This document shows, piece after piece, positions 35,301 through 48,700 of a stretch of DNA of 64,000 bases. A program made the translations under genes and the position numbers. The stretch is from the NCBI GenBank assembly GCA_013397845.1, contig VZTG01001080.1:984536-1048535 (forward strand), in the 5' to 3' direction. Source of the stretch: Melanocharis versteri. Its lineage: Eukaryota > Chordata > Aves > Passeriformes > Melanocharitidae. The notes beneath the pieces were generated by a model. It searched no databases and had not been told where the DNA came from. It saw nothing but the letters and a program-made list of their open reading frames with translations. Numbering within the stretch: position 1 is the first letter of the stretch; the number at the start of each line of letters is the position of its first letter.

Positions 35301-36189
35301 AAGGAAAGCATATTGAGAAGTAGAAACATTTCCTCCAAAAGAAAAAAAAAAGATCTTACAGTCAGTATAGCAGAAAGCTGATACATATAATGCATGCTCA
35401 CTTTCCTTTCACCTCGAGGATGTAGAGACCCATGGTTTGCTGCGTGCCACAGATACAATAATCCAAATATGGTGCCTTTTTTTTTTGCCATTTATTGAGA
35501 TGTTTCGCTGTCATAAGGTTTGTGAAGTTTTGAATCGTCCCCCCAACCATAAACTCTGCACTTAGACCTTTCAGAAATGCAGTGGCAGTACCTATGAGTA
35601 TTTCTGTATCCATTTAATGAGTACCAAAAGCCTCACTTGTTGTTAATAGGACTTTACGAGTAGCACATTGACCTCAGTCTTTCTTGGTGGACCATTCAGC
35701 TTAATAGCACTTCTCAAGCTGACCTGCTTTGAAGATGAGCCCCCAGGGGTGAGACCCATTGGACTTAATTTTAGAAGTCTGCTAACTCAGTGTCAAAGTC
35801 CAAACTAGTCACCGTAAGCTTCCTAGCAGATAAATAGGTAATTCCAGAGGATGCAGAGGATGATTTATCTGGCCTATTTCAGGATTAAATGAATTACTAC
35901 CTAGAGTTGCCTGTTTTTCTTTTTTTTTTCATTATAAAGGGAGCCTGCAACGACAGGTTTTAGACATAAATGTTAGGCTTCTAAATGCCTAAAATAGGAA
36001 CTTAAACTCTGTCTTGAATATCAGCATGATCATTGAAATATAGAAGCATAGAGAAAATGGAAGTAATAAAGTAAAACTAACAGGATAATTTTTTTATTAT
36101 TAACAAATAGTGGAAACACTTTATATTTAAAAACCCTTTAAGGTAAACTTGATCCCTTTTTAAAAAAGATTTTCAGTGGTTTTGCCTTG
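32361..36189. other. Non-coding stretch, nothing firmly recognised
   Basis: Frames of 70-109 codons (for example 32859-33170 and 34616-34945) have no recognisable domain. Around 35960-36020 there are a few TTAGGC/TGCCTA words as in the old repeats elsewhere. No CR1 or LTR is recognised. Confidence 0.5.
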
Positions 36190-39100
36190 TTAATGAGTTA
36201 CCAATCTCTGCTCCAACAGGGCCATTAACAAATTATTTTTTACCAATTATATTTTGCACAAAACTGATTAAATTTCTTAAAAACTTTAAAGAGTTTCTAG
36301 TGCTTACCTAAATTGTCCAGCCACAAATTTCTGCTCAGGGAATCTAAGTACTGATTTGGCATTTCATAAAATTGAGGTGGCAGAAACTTCCAGATATGAG
36401 TAATCAAAACATTTTAGGGGAGATGGTGTTAGAGGGAATAGATCTGTCACTAATACATGAAAAAGTTTTAATAATCAAAGGTGGTTTTAGATCCTTTGCT
36501 CTCTGCTGGATATTTCCATACCCTCACCTTCTCTAAAATGCTAATAAACTGTTCATGCCAACAAGTTACACAGGGTAGAATTTTCATGTGGGTAAAGAGA
36601 GAGAGAAGGATGATAAATTCTTTCCAGCTTTCTTTTTCAGACTGATTTTTTGGTTGTACTAACCTGCCAAAATCAACAACACAAGGCTTTGAATGTCCAG
36701 CCGCACCCTATAAAGGTTAGCATGTCTCCTTGCTTTCTGGGTTCAATAAAAAGTTGCCAGGCACCAGATACTGAAAAGTAACATGGTGTATTGGTTCTGC
36801 TGTTAGTAATATTTGGATTCTAAATTAAAACTCACTTAATTTCAAAGAATCAAAGAAAGAACTAGTGTTTCATAAATACTACCAGGATTTTCTTTTATTT
36901 ATTTTGATCATTTGCTACATTGCTTTCAAATAACATTTTATAGAAAAAGTAAAATAGCTGAGCATTTTTAAGCCTCTCTATTTCTCCAATTAAAATAATT
37001 TGGGGTATCTCAATTGTTTCCTTTTAATACCCTGTTTGTAACTGGTAAGAAAGAGGTACAGACAACAGTCAGCAACCTTGTGCCCACAAACAGAGAAGCT
37101 AATGAGTCACACATGGTGTTTTAGGAAATTCTCCTTCATGCAAACATGGTTCCTAAAGTTTTAGTTCAGATAGTAAGGATTTGTATTTTTCTGAAGAATG
37201 GCAGCTATTTTTGTGCTATTCCCTCATAACCCTCTTACCTCTTACTCTAAATAAGATCATTAAGAAACATAGAAAAGCAGTAGCAAGAATTTTGTTATGG
37301 TGTCATAGGCACTCATTATTCTTTTAATGCCTTACAGTACATTATCAAATCATCTTTGGTGCTTTACAATACTATAGTAAAAAGAAGGAATGAAGGAATA
37401 AAATATTTTTAATGTCTTTTTCCATATGTGTAGTCATTTTCTAGCCCTTTAGGACAGAACTAACTCATTGAAAAGCAGATTAATTAATGTTTGTGCAGTA
37501 TTTTGAAGAGTCAAAATACCTTACAAGATATGAGTGTTGTTAACAAGAGATTTGAACACTTGCAATAATATGGGGATCCTCTGAGTTAAATATAACACAG
37601 AAAATGACATGACCTGATAGACAAAAATCAAAACCTGAATATGAAAACATTGAAAGGTCCACAGGTGGTGCAGATATTTTGCTATTCTTAGTAGTGCAAG
37701 CTGAGCATACATTCTGTTTAATTTTTTCACTAGAGGTAGTTACAAACAGTTAAGCTTTTTCTCTAGTCCCAGGGTGATATCTGATTATCCATGATGGAAA
37801 AACACAAATAATTTAATTTTTTTTTTCTCCCCTCACTCCCTAGAGAAGTGTTCGTCATTGGGCTGCTTGATTACCTCTTCTATTTTTTTTGCACTTACGT
37901 GGCTCTGTGTCTTGGTAATGCCTGCACTATTGAGCCTCAGCTTATAAGGAGTTACAAACACACCAGCTTGACAGAACCATTAAGTAACCACACTTTCATG
38001 CTCTCAGAAAAGCAGAAATAGAGCTTAGTCATAGAATAAAGCCTGCCAGTGGATTACGTTTCTACAAGACATCCAAGCCTGAAGAATGGGCTTGTTGCCC
38101 TTTCTTGGCACTGGGAACATCTGTTTATGAATCTCCAGAACTCATCCTGGTCATCATGAAACAATTGATTTTCTTTGTCCAAAGGTGGTAAGAACTCCTT
38201 TTTGTAAAAAACCAAATAGGATTTTAACAAAATGTCTTCAATTTACTTGTGGGTGAAAAGAATTTTTTAATTTTGTTTGTTTGTTTTTGAGATTCCTTCA
38301 CTGGAATTCCAGGAATAGCTGCAGTCCTAGAATAGTTGTTTATTGTGTGATGTAACCTGGGAAAAGTAATTCAGTGGGAATTAAAGTAGGAAGTATTTCT
38401 CCACTACTCCTTTCCTTGACTGAAGATTCCCATAGAATATAATAGATTACATCCTCCTAGTGGTTGTATTTTATTTGATAGTTTTTACCATCAAAATTTG
38501 AGACTTCAAGAGAAGGAATGGAAATAAAACACTTCATTGCATTTGTAGGAAGTGAATGGTCATTCCTACACACCTGTACTGGGCACTTCTAGCTCCCCAC
38601 AGTACCAGCTCTCCAGTGCACAGTGGCCAAACTGCTCCGTAGGGGCTGCCTGGTCAGTCACAAAGATGGCATAAAAAGGAAGGAGAAACGGTTTTCCAAG
38701 GCAAGCCACAGGGAAGACAAACTTAATGCAGAGAGTTCCCAAGGGACATAGCCATTCTCCAACATATCTTACAGCTTTTCTAAGCGCTTTCCTAGCTTAC
38801 TGGTATGTTGACAGTATCTGAAATATATTTGTACCTCCCTCCCACATAAAACACCTTCAGTGCCTACCAGCAGTCAGGTGGCTACCAAAATATATTGCTT
38901 TGTGCTAGGTGTACTGTAAGTGAATCCATAAAAAAGCTTCCTAAAGCAGCTGTGCTTCCCTTTGTCTAGGTCTGGCTACCCATAGGGTATATCTGCTTTT
39001 TGTCCCCTCCTTAGAGAGCAATGGTGACGGTAGGGTAACCATGGGGATGTGGAACAGGATAGTGGCTTCCTTAAGCAGCCTTGTAACTCTGGTGACTGTG

Positions 39101-39794
39101 GGGTGCTCCTTCAGCTAAGCAGAGGAGGCAAAGGCCTGGTTGCACTGTCAGACTGTCAGAAATTTCCAAGCAATGGCTGTGGTGGCAGAGGGTGTAAGTA
39201 GCTATTTTTGTCTCAGGACTGATTCAGCTGCAGGAGCTGCACTGTGACACACCGACTCCGCATCCAGCCATCCCACCCTCTTCTCGTTTAGGCACTGAAG
39301 GGTTAGTTACAGTTGTCAGCTGTATCTTCCTCTTTTCCCCTCTCCCTTGCCACCTCCCTTTAACTCTGTAGGCAGCTCAGCTGAGCTTCATCCTCCACAG
39401 TGTCACCTGCCGCACACCGATAGCGACAGGAGCAGATACCACTGCAGGCAGTGCCATCCCTCTGTGTCAGGCAGAATCTCCTAATCAGAGCACACAGCCC
39501 TGTGCAGTGCAGCCATCTAATTGTTTACCTTCCAATTTTTTTCTGCCCTAGGGAGACAGTGCTCCAAAGAACAGGCCATCAGTTGAAGCCCTCAAGACCT
39601 GGAAACTTGCCATTTGCGTCCAACCTGACTACTGGTCCAGGGCTGAGGCACAGTTGCTGAGAGAAGCAGGTTCTATGTGTCTGAGCTCTTAATCTCCCTT
39701 CTCTTTGTTCTCCAGTTTGCGGTTATTCTCTGACATTGCCCTAAAGTGCAGCGCTTAGTCTGAAAGGCTGACATTAGGAACAGCAACAGCAATA
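36190..39794. other. Non-coding stretch, AT-rich then GC-richer
   Basis: The first part (36190-36310) is rich in ATTAAC/CCAATTA words. At 36708-36755 a CCTATAAAGG and a TTCAATAAAAAG lie 40 bases apart, which could be an LTR remnant, but I found no ends. 38271-38288 is a TTTG-rich run. From 38.57 to 39.66 kb the sequence is GC-richer, with no exon recognised. Confidence 0.45.
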
Positions 39795-39905
39795 CTTAGC
39801 AATAATCCACTGCGCTTTCTGGAGTGTTTTCTGCCTACGGACTTCAAATGCCTTGGGAAAAACTTGTATTGTTGGTATCCTTATTGTAGAGGTCAGATAG
39901 CTGCA
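39795..39905 (+). repeat. Possible ancient L2/MIR-like remnant
   Basis: The order 'CAATAATCCACTGCGCTTTC', AATGCCTTGGG and 'GGTATCCTTATTGTAGAGGT' recalls the 3' part of ancient amniote L2-type elements, which often carry a 'cactttacaa ... tattatccc ... gag' sequence. The match is loose. Confidence 0.2.
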
Positions 39906-39962
39906 AAAGAGATTAGATAATAGGTTTTCATCTCCCTTCTTTTCCTTTAAGCTATTTTAAAA

Positions 39963-40135
39963 GCAAGAAAGCACAGAAGAGAGTGTGTGAGAGAGAGAGG
40001 GAGGAGGCGGAGAGGAAGGAAGGAAGGAAGGAAGGAAGGAAGGAAGGAAGGAAGGAAGGAAGGAAGGAAGGAAGGAAGGAGATGGGGAGAGAGAAAACAA
40101 GAAAGGCAGGTAAGAAGGAAAGATGGATGAATCTC
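39963..40135 (+). repeat. Purine-rich tract with (GGAA)17 microsatellite
   Basis: The perfect (GGAA)n core is 40014-40081 (68 bases, 17 units). Nearly pure A/G flanks extend the tract to about 170 bases. Its translation gives the Leu-Pro-Ser-Phe repeat frames on the minus strand (39947-40201 and 39952-40167) and Lys/Glu/Gly/Arg repeats on the plus strand; neither is a gene. GGAA is the ETS-factor core, and long homopurine tracts can form triplex DNA; both are general properties, not evidence of use here. Confidence 0.97.
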
Positions 40136-40194
40136 AGCCTTGTCTTTAGGATTCCAGTCACAGGCAAAAGAAATGGAATGATATTGAGCCAAGC

Positions 40195-41642
40195 AGATCA
40201 AGATTTAAGTTAAAGTAATGAAATTAATATTGATTCACATAGATTGATGGTAAGGAATTGTTGTCAGACTAACCCAATACATACTTTTTTTGTGATGCTA
40301 GAACTTCGTCTGCTGGAGGTAATTATATTTGCATTGGCTTCTCTGAGGCATTTGATTTGATGGTCTACAACCTTATAATTAAAAATGAAAACAAGAGAAA
40401 ATCAGCACAATGGATGTTAAATGGAGTAAATGCTGGGTAATTATCATTTAAATATGTGAGTGAGAAGTCATCACTAAGCAAGTGGCATACACAGGATCCT
40501 GAGTGGATTTGTTCTCAAGCTTTAAAGTGCTTTTTATCGGTGCAACATTTTAACTCTTCTGAAATGAACATTACCTCCTACTAATTACACCTGTAGATGA
40601 TCTGAAGATTAGAGAGCAGCTAATAATGAAAGAGATGGATAGATGAGATTGTGCTGTCTTAAGTTACTGGCAAATCAACTGCAAGAAAAGCATTCTATTT
40701 CTAATAGATGTGATTGTGATGACTTATATGTAAGAAAACAGAAGTCAGACCACAATTATCAGATGGTACGAGGACAGTATGTAGCTATCAGTTGGGAGAT
40801 GGAGATGAAGACTAACTTGAATATTTAGGGCTGGACTACCAAGTGGCCTAAAAGAATAAAAGTGGGGAAAGGTACCTAAATAAGAATATAGCCCATGAGG
40901 TTCCTAGAAAATCTGAAAATTATCTTCATTTATTTTACAAGTATATTTAGGTACTCATACATGCACATTCCCAAACACAGATGGATATGAGAAAATCAAC
41001 AAAGTGTGGAAATGAGGAAAAAGACAGGTCAAACACATTTTTCAAAGCTTTTTTTACATTCCTTTAAAATTCTTAGTTAAACTCCCGAAATCATTATTTC
41101 CCCCAGCCCCCCAGATATCTATGACAATCACTTGTTTTAAAGGTGTTGGGATACTCCAGTTAATATCTTTTTGGTTCTTTTACGACTGTTAGAATACTCA
41201 GACCAGTTCATTTACAAACTCCTTAGAAAGACTGGTGAGAAATCAAAAACGGACACAAGAGAACAACACAAGGACTAGAAAACATATCTTATAGTGAAAG
41301 ACTCAAGGGCCTTAGTGAATTTAACTTATTGAAGGAGACTTAAGTTTTGATTTGATCAGTCCATATGTTACCAATGGAAATGTCGATCAACCAGGGCTGT
41401 TAATAAAACTGTCTATAATACAGCAATGGAACATTTAGCTTATATCAATTTGAACTAGACAAGAGACGAAATTAGTTAATGGTGCAGGGCAAATGATGGA
41501 ACACATTACCAAGGGTTATGGGTAAATTTCCCAACTACGAGGATTTTTCGATCAGTATGGGATGGCTTTCTAAAACATGTGTTCTCTGGTTGATCTGTGA
41601 GTCAGATCTGAAATGGCAGTTCGTTTAATTGGAATTCTGTGA
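40195..41642 (+). mobile_element. Ancient CR1/L3-like LINE remnant
   Basis: A highly diverged LINE of the old amniote CR1 lineage. Blocks in order: 'TTGTTGTCAGACTAACCC', 'CTTCTCTGAGGCATTTGATT' (RT F-(S/C)-K-A-F-D-like block), 'CAGCACAATGGATGTTAAAT', then 'GTAGATGATCTGAAGATT', which encodes VDDLKI, a relic of the FADD box whose Asp-Asp pair survives at 40596-40601. After a poorly matching middle (about 40870-41230) come 'AACACATTACCAAGGGTTAT' and 'GGATGGCTTTCTAAAACATG', typical of the 3' part of this lineage. It ends near AATTGGAATTCTGTGAAC. Frames are broken throughout. Confidence 0.75.
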
Positions 41643-42672
41643 ACTGAATATTAAAGGAATACCTTGTGCAATTACATTTGAATACCACAAAAGCTGCCTA
41701 GGCCTCTGTTGAACAAGCAGCTTCTAAACCTGAGTGAACATAAGTGGAGGTCAGTGTTTCCAAGAGACATCCAGACTCACAACAGGACAGGCAGAGCTGG
41801 AACCTTGGCATCCAGAACTGCAGTGTCTTTTCTTTGGTCCATTATATCTCAGCTGTACTTTTACTGTCAGTGTTTCCTAACCTAAGGACCTAAGGCAGCC
41901 CTATTTCAAATATCGTTGCCAACTACTGCAGTGGGAACTAAGCTGGGTATTGAAGCAACAAAAGGCAACGCCCATTTATGCCACATTTCTTCTTTTCTAA
42001 TAAATGTTATGTCTCTTTATTGCACCTAGAATTTCAAACACCTGTCTCTCTCAGCCTTCCAAAGTCTCTACCAAACTATGTATAAAAATAATAACCTCAT
42101 AAAGCAAACACAAGATGAAGAAGTAGTAAAGAAGTACAAAAATGAACATCATAAAAAGTTAAACTAATCCCCTGAGCAGAAGAGGACTTCATTTTTCAAA
42201 AGTATGTCTGACTACGCTAAAGAATTTGCAGTTTTAAATCCCTTCATGGCAGTCACTTTGCCAACAGACAATAAAGCTGCAATTTAAAACTGCATTAATC
42301 TTCTGCAAAAGGCAGCAGAGAGCTTTCAGTGTGCTTTTAAAATCATCTTTTTTCTTATAGTACCAGCTACTTCATGGGGGGTGGAAAAAACCTGGAATTA
42401 AAACTTTCAATTATCAGGATGAGGCCAATAATCCTTTTTTTTTTCTCTCTCCTACCCCATCACATCTTCCCAATTACCCTGGTGTCTGAAGGCATCCCTG
42501 CGTATTCATCCTTCTCATCACTTGAGCTATGTAATGCACCTGAATGTCTTCCAGACCCAACGTGGCTCTCCTCAGCCATGTCCCAACTCAAGACGAGGAA
42601 TATCTGCCCATGTAATAGATGTATCTCCATTCAGTTTGTTTATGCCTTATCCTCTGTTTCTTATGCCCTGAA
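41643..42672. other. Non-coding stretch
   Basis: No repeat is recognised. 42225-42365 has a texture of possible conserved non-coding sequence (ACAATAAAGCTGCAATTTA, CTGCATTAATC), with no other evidence. The 103-codon frame at 42374-42685 ends inside the next CR1 and has no recognisable domain. Confidence 0.45.
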
Positions 42673-42775
42673 TAATCTGGTCTAGTGAAAGGTGTCCCTG
42701 CCCAAGGCGTGGAGGTTGGAACTAGATGGTCTTTGAGGTCCCTTCCAACCTAAGCCATTCTCTGATTCTGTGATG
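42673..42775 (+). mobile_element. CR1 LINE 3' tail
   Basis: About 100 bases: 'AATCTGGTCTAGTGAAAGGT', GTCCCTGCCCAAGGCG, 'GGTTGGAACTAGATGGTCTT', 'GAGGTCCCTTCCAACCTAAG' and a GATTCTGTGATG tail. Same 3' subfamily as the 3249-3809 copy. Confidence 0.93.
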
Positions 42776-45700
42776 CTATCTTTTTAGATGCTGAAGTCTC
42801 TGAAAAAAGGGCTTATGTTGCTTTTGTGTACGAGCAAAAAGCTCCTGGTATCTCTCCTCATATGTCCTATCAGAAACTTGTAAATGTCCCGCAATTACCT
42901 GAATATAGCAGTAGGGAGGTGTTTAAAAAGGATGGGGGCAGAAAGAGAAACAAAACTAAAAAGGTGTAATATACATGGGGAAATATTCAGGATAGAAAAA
43001 AACATCTTTGACAGGGTGCTATTAAGGTTAAGGAGCCTACATGTTCCCCCCTGTGGTGTCCTATGTGTGGCTGGGGTGTAGGACTGTCACGCTTACCTTT
43101 CAAGGATTCAGAAGCCTATCTAGAAGTCTGCATTCTCTGCTTGTCCTTATCACAGCTGCTGAGTGCCTTACAGGCTGTAATGTACCTGTCCTCACTTAGA
43201 ATAGCTCTGAGAGTTAGATAGGACTCCTGCCACTCTTCTATTTTTTTCCCCAGAGCCAAAATTGGTCTCGTAGCATTAAAAAAAAAAAAGTTTGAAGATG
43301 AAGAGCAACTAACTCATTTCACCTTTCAGTAATTATGTTTTTGGTACCTTCTCCCTGTTACTTAACCTACTCTCCATCTGAAACTCAAGGAAGAGGCCAT
43401 CTTGCCTGGGGTCAGGAAAAATCCTGCTTCACTAAGTTGACTATTAGGATTACATTAAAAAACCCAAGATTATTAATCAGAGCTCAAGATGTCCGATTCT
43501 CTTAAGCCTCCTGGAAGTGGTGTACTGGCAAGGCAGCATTAATAAGTCCTTGACAAGCCTCTCTTAAATATGACGTTTACTTTTTCTGGGAAAAAAGCAA
43601 GAGCAACGAACCCAGTGTTTTTCTAATGTAATTATTATCTGACGATACTCAACCCTGTTTTCTTCCATGCTTCGCTGGTTTCCCCTTATTTATGCACTGA
43701 GGACATGTAAAGTAACAGTCAGATGGAAAAGTACAGAACGGAAAAAAAAAAAAGAGTATCCAAAATTTATCCCTGAAATTCAAAGAACGGTTGCCTTGTG
43801 ATGTGTCATAGTAGGAGTGACCAAAAGGCACGAACACTTGTTAAATATTCAGTATCATGATAAAGTTCTTGGAAAATAATAGCTCAGATTCCTAGATTTC
43901 AGAGTATGAGTGCCCAGCCACTTTAGTGTAGCAGTGTCTTTGCGGAAATCTCACTCTATTGCCACTAAAACATGCTAAGTTGTTAGTTCAGGCAACGATG
44001 GTGGCTGTTTCCTTTGGGTGTTTATAGTAAATTAGACAAGTAGTGGCAGCATATGGAGCCTTATAGATGGCAAAGAAAAGATGAAAAGACAACTCCTATT
44101 ATTTGGTTTATCAAGCCATGAAGGAGATATGTCTGTGCCTGTTGCTTGGCAGGAAGGGAGGAAAACATGCTGATTCTTTAGTAAAAAGGGACTCTTACAT
44201 TTTTGTCTGTTAGAGTATTTGCTCCTTTAAAGGTAATTCGCTAAAGCAATTTTAATCTTTTTTCCATTAATAAGGAAAAAAACAGAGGGTTTACAGATTT
44301 TCTTCTTTAGCGTGATCTTTTACTACAACGCTCTTACTGTTATGCTTTATTAGTAGATTGGAGGCTAGGGGAGTTCATTTATACAGCTTATACAGACAGA
44401 TCTGGACTTCCATCTGTGCTGATTGAAAAAGCAGAAATGTGGGTTTGTGCTTTGGTATGAATTCCCTTGACTGCATTCATGCATCAATGAGCCCTGCAGA
44501 GACACAGAGCTAAGCATTGAGATGATCTGGGCCAGGATATCAAAACAAATTTCACCCAGAGGTGAGCTGAAAGGTCGTGTGATGCTATGTGGATGTGTCA
44601 CTATCTAGGCAAGCATCTTCACTATGTACATTGTTTTCCATTACAAACATCTCTTTCCAGTGAAGTCCCAAACGCCTAGAAATCCAAAAAATGGAACTGG
44701 GCTTGACAGAACAGTATGGTCTTCTTTCAATCAGATTGTTTAAACCCCTGATATGTGTATCCAATTTAATAAAAATTCCCTTGAAATATAAAACAGGCAT
44801 TCAGAAAGAAATACACAATTCATACATTGCCATTCTGAGGGGGACAAGAAGAGGGACTGTTACACTTTTGGAAGAGAAGACAACACATTAGTATCTCGAT
44901 AGCTGTCTAAAGCCAAAATGTGGTAGGAAAGAAAAGAGGGCAGCAATAGAACTTATTTTTTCACATCTAATAAATTACTTCTGTGATAAATGTACTTGTT
45001 AGACATAGTCAGACAAAGTATGTTTTGCAATTACATTTGGAAAATCAAAATAGAGCTGTGAAGTTTTGCCTGGTTTGCAAAGAAAACAACAAATCCCTGA
45101 ATATACTTTCATCCCTTAGGTTAGCTTGACAGAGAAGGCTTAGGAACTAGAGCTGTATCTCAAGCTTGCAAAGTAGCCAGAGAGGAGAAGCAAATAGCAT
45201 CTGAGAAAGATTTTCATTAAAACTGTTTAACATGCTTGTAGTTTCATCGTGCTAGAAAACTTGTGAGAAAGGCTGAACACACAGCAGTGGTGGAGGAGCA
45301 TTCAAACTTCTACATATGCAATACTTGCCAAGAAAACCAAAAGTCTGATAAATAAAGTGCATGTTTTCGTTTTAGTGCAATCCTATAAAGCAGTTGTATA
45401 TTGTTATTAATGGGTAGAAACATTCTGGAGAATAGTTAAGATGCTTGCTTCAGGGTCAATAATTTAGTGTTAGAAGACTGCGGTTGTGATTTCTGAGGCT
45501 GAAAAAGCCTTTTGGTTTTTAACAAGCAAGATGTGCATTGCAGGGAAATACGTTTTTTTCCCCAGAAGAGCCTCTGGGCAAGGCTCTAAATGATCCAATA
45601 ACATGTTTTATCTTTGCTTTAGTATTTGTATAGCTTCAGCACAGTCTTACCTGAACATCTGATTTGTCTTTACAAATCTGTCTGAGGTGGTGAAATAATA

Positions 45701-48700
45701 TTTGTTCAGATATTTACGTGGAGATGAGACACAGATGCACCAGAGATCAAAAAAAAGAATTTCACTGTTACAGTCCCACAGACTACGCTGCCTGCAATAT
45801 TGGTACCTGGAAGGGTCAAATGCCTAACTTTAGTCTGGGAACCTGGGGAGGACTACAGACATCAGATGGGATAACTAAAACATTCAGGATGTAACGATCA
45901 GATGAGAGGACCTGAGACACTAAAGCTGATCCCTAGAAAAATGCTGAGCAGAAAGGCTTACTATAAACCCTATAACTACACAGGATTTTAAAAATTATTT
46001 CCTGTGGGGATGTCCCTTTTATTTTCTTAAAAATGGTGTAGTCCTGCTCTAATTCAAAATATCCAGATGCTGGATCCGAGTTTGGTTCATCTCACTGTGC
46101 AAATGTCCTGCTTACCATGCTTCAGACAGTGCAGAGAGGAACTTAAAATATAGTGGGATTGTGACAATAAAGATTCAGAGTAATACATAGCAAAGACTTA
46201 GGAGAAATCAGTTTGCCACGGAGAAGTTCCAAGTCTTCTTCAAAGAGTACTTATTTTATTCAAGGATTATTTCATCAGGGAATCAAAATCTGATTCTGTG
46301 CAGATTTGTCTGAAAACAGGCATTTCTGCACATAGGATGAAAGAGAAATACAAGCACCAGTCTTGTACAAGTTCTCAGAAATGCGGTGCTGAATGAAAAT
46401 ATGGAAATCTTCATCCTAATGGTGCTTTTATGGTCCTGGAAATCCAAATTAAGATAGGAGCCTAAACCATGCCTCTGAATATTGGGCTAGCACTATAGTG
46501 ATGGCTAAATACTACAGTTTTTCAGCTTAATCCTGCATGTTCCTAGGTACATGTTTGGCCCTATACAACATCTCAGCTACATGTCATCTTACACATCATT
46601 CCACTCTGCTGAGTTGATGATTTTGGAATAAGTTTAGAAACAAGGCTATTAATATGTGTAAATATTAACAGAATTGGGCTGAGAACGACCCAGGTAAAAA
46701 CCCAACTAATACTCTAAACTAGACAGATGGATATGATATGCTTTTGGCAGACTTCCGCATTTCCTCTTCAAACAGGTCACAACTGCTTATAAAACAGGAG
46801 TTTACTGCAGTATTCATTTATATGATTTATTTTTCCTATGCTTAGAGTTTATAACTCATTTGCTTCATTTCCAGTCAGTATTTTCTTCCCTCTATTTATT
46901 CCCAAGTTGTTTATATATGTACATATATTCCTTTACATAAATAAATATAAATGTTCTCTCCCAAATACTTATGTTTTCCCATGAACAGTTTATGCTCTTT
47001 CTCTTCTATCAAAATCTTTAGATAAAAATTATAAGGATATTCAATCTTAGCTGATCTGATTGCGTTCTGTCATGAAGATTGCATTCTGTCATATTACACT
47101 ATGTTGCATATTGTGACTAGAGAATCATGAGAGCAGGTAAAGACAGAATGTGTACTATTTATTGCATACTTACATTATAAATGTGGGAAGAAATATTTGA
47201 CAGAGTAGATAAAAACAGGTCAAAGATAGATTTGTTCTTCTTCTCGTTTTTCTTTTTTTATTATTTCATATAGAGGAGGATCATGGCGTGGGGCCATTCC
47301 TTGATTATGATTACCTTTTTCTGATTATAGATCTGGGGTGATCCCACATGGCTTAGGGTACCCTCTCTGCTACTTCACACTATACCAATGTGAGAACTGA
47401 TCCAGTAGTGCTGATGCAAATTTAGACATTTTTTGGATGTCATCTTCTCTATTGCTGGTCACCTGAATAAATCCTACAGAATTTGCAGGAAATGATCATG
47501 ATTTTGTTGAACTATGCAATTGTAAGTTATTATTCATTTGCAGACAACTCCACTGAATTTCTACAGGAAATAATGGTTTCACCATTTTGACTTTGCTCGT
47601 ACTCATCTACAAATGGATGGAGATACCAGCCAGATTTTGTCTCTGGTGATCAGTAGTAGCAGAACAATTCAAGGCCTTTAAGGAATAATTTCAAAAACAT
47701 GTTTTAGTAGATTTGGTTAGAGGAAAGAACTGCGAGCCAGGTATCTTTATTGCTGTCCCTAGTCTCAGCTGAAGTCAATAAAAGGCCTCCCATTAATCTC
47801 CCTGGGAAATGGATCTGGCCTTCCTGTGCACTTGGAAAAGCTGTTTCTTGAACAGTGATTCCTGCCTTTCAGATGAGATGAAACAAAGGGAAGAGATGTC
47901 AAGGTACTTTCCCCCACGTTGGATTCTGCAGTAAGGTAAGCCCCTGCAAGTTTTGCTTCAATGGAAACACTTCTCTGTAAACCTAATGGATTGATGAAAA
48001 CAGCCATGCAAGCAACCAGACCTAATATTGCCATTGATATTGAATGTCAGCTTCAAAAAAAATCACCTGTAAAAGTTCCTACCATTTGCATCTGGTTCTG
48101 AACTAAAATAAAGAAAATGAGACTGACCTATGGAAGCAGCTGTAGTTTTTGGCAGTACTGTTTTTCATTAAAAAACAGTTCCACATCTCTTCCTTATTTT
48201 AAAGCACCGGATAACTTAGTTGCTTGCCTCTGCTCTTAAAGACACATTCATATATTTAAAATACCTATGTATACTCAAAAATATCAATTTTTTCCAATAC
48301 ATGAGAATTCAGCAATAATTAGATAACATGCTCCTTTCTCTTCAGAGAAATCTGTGAGTAGAGATGTGCTGGTGACCCCATTTGCTTTGCACTGGTAACC
48401 CCAGACAAAAACAGGATGCTGTGGAAAAACATGAATTACCATATTCTACCTCTCCTGAAGAGAAACAACATCAGTTTTAAAATCTGTTTTTATTGTGCAG
48501 CAAAAGCAGAACAATAGATGAAGTACTAACCCCACAGTACTGCCACGTGAATAACCAATTTTTCAATTTTCTGGCAGTTCTGAATTTACTTTATGTTAAT
48601 GTGTAAAGTAATTTGTCATGCAGAGTCCTCAGCTAGCTAAAAGTAAGAGGAAAAACAATTCCAGTACTGAACAATGCATTTCTTCAAAACAGGTGGTATT

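Noticed and set aside
39947..40213. Open frames encoding Leu-Pro-Ser-Phe or Lys-Glu-Gly-Arg repeats
   Set aside because: They are translations of the GGAA microsatellite, not proteins.
42374..42685. 103-codon plus frame
   Set aside because: No recognisable domain, and it terminates inside the CR1 tail at 42673.
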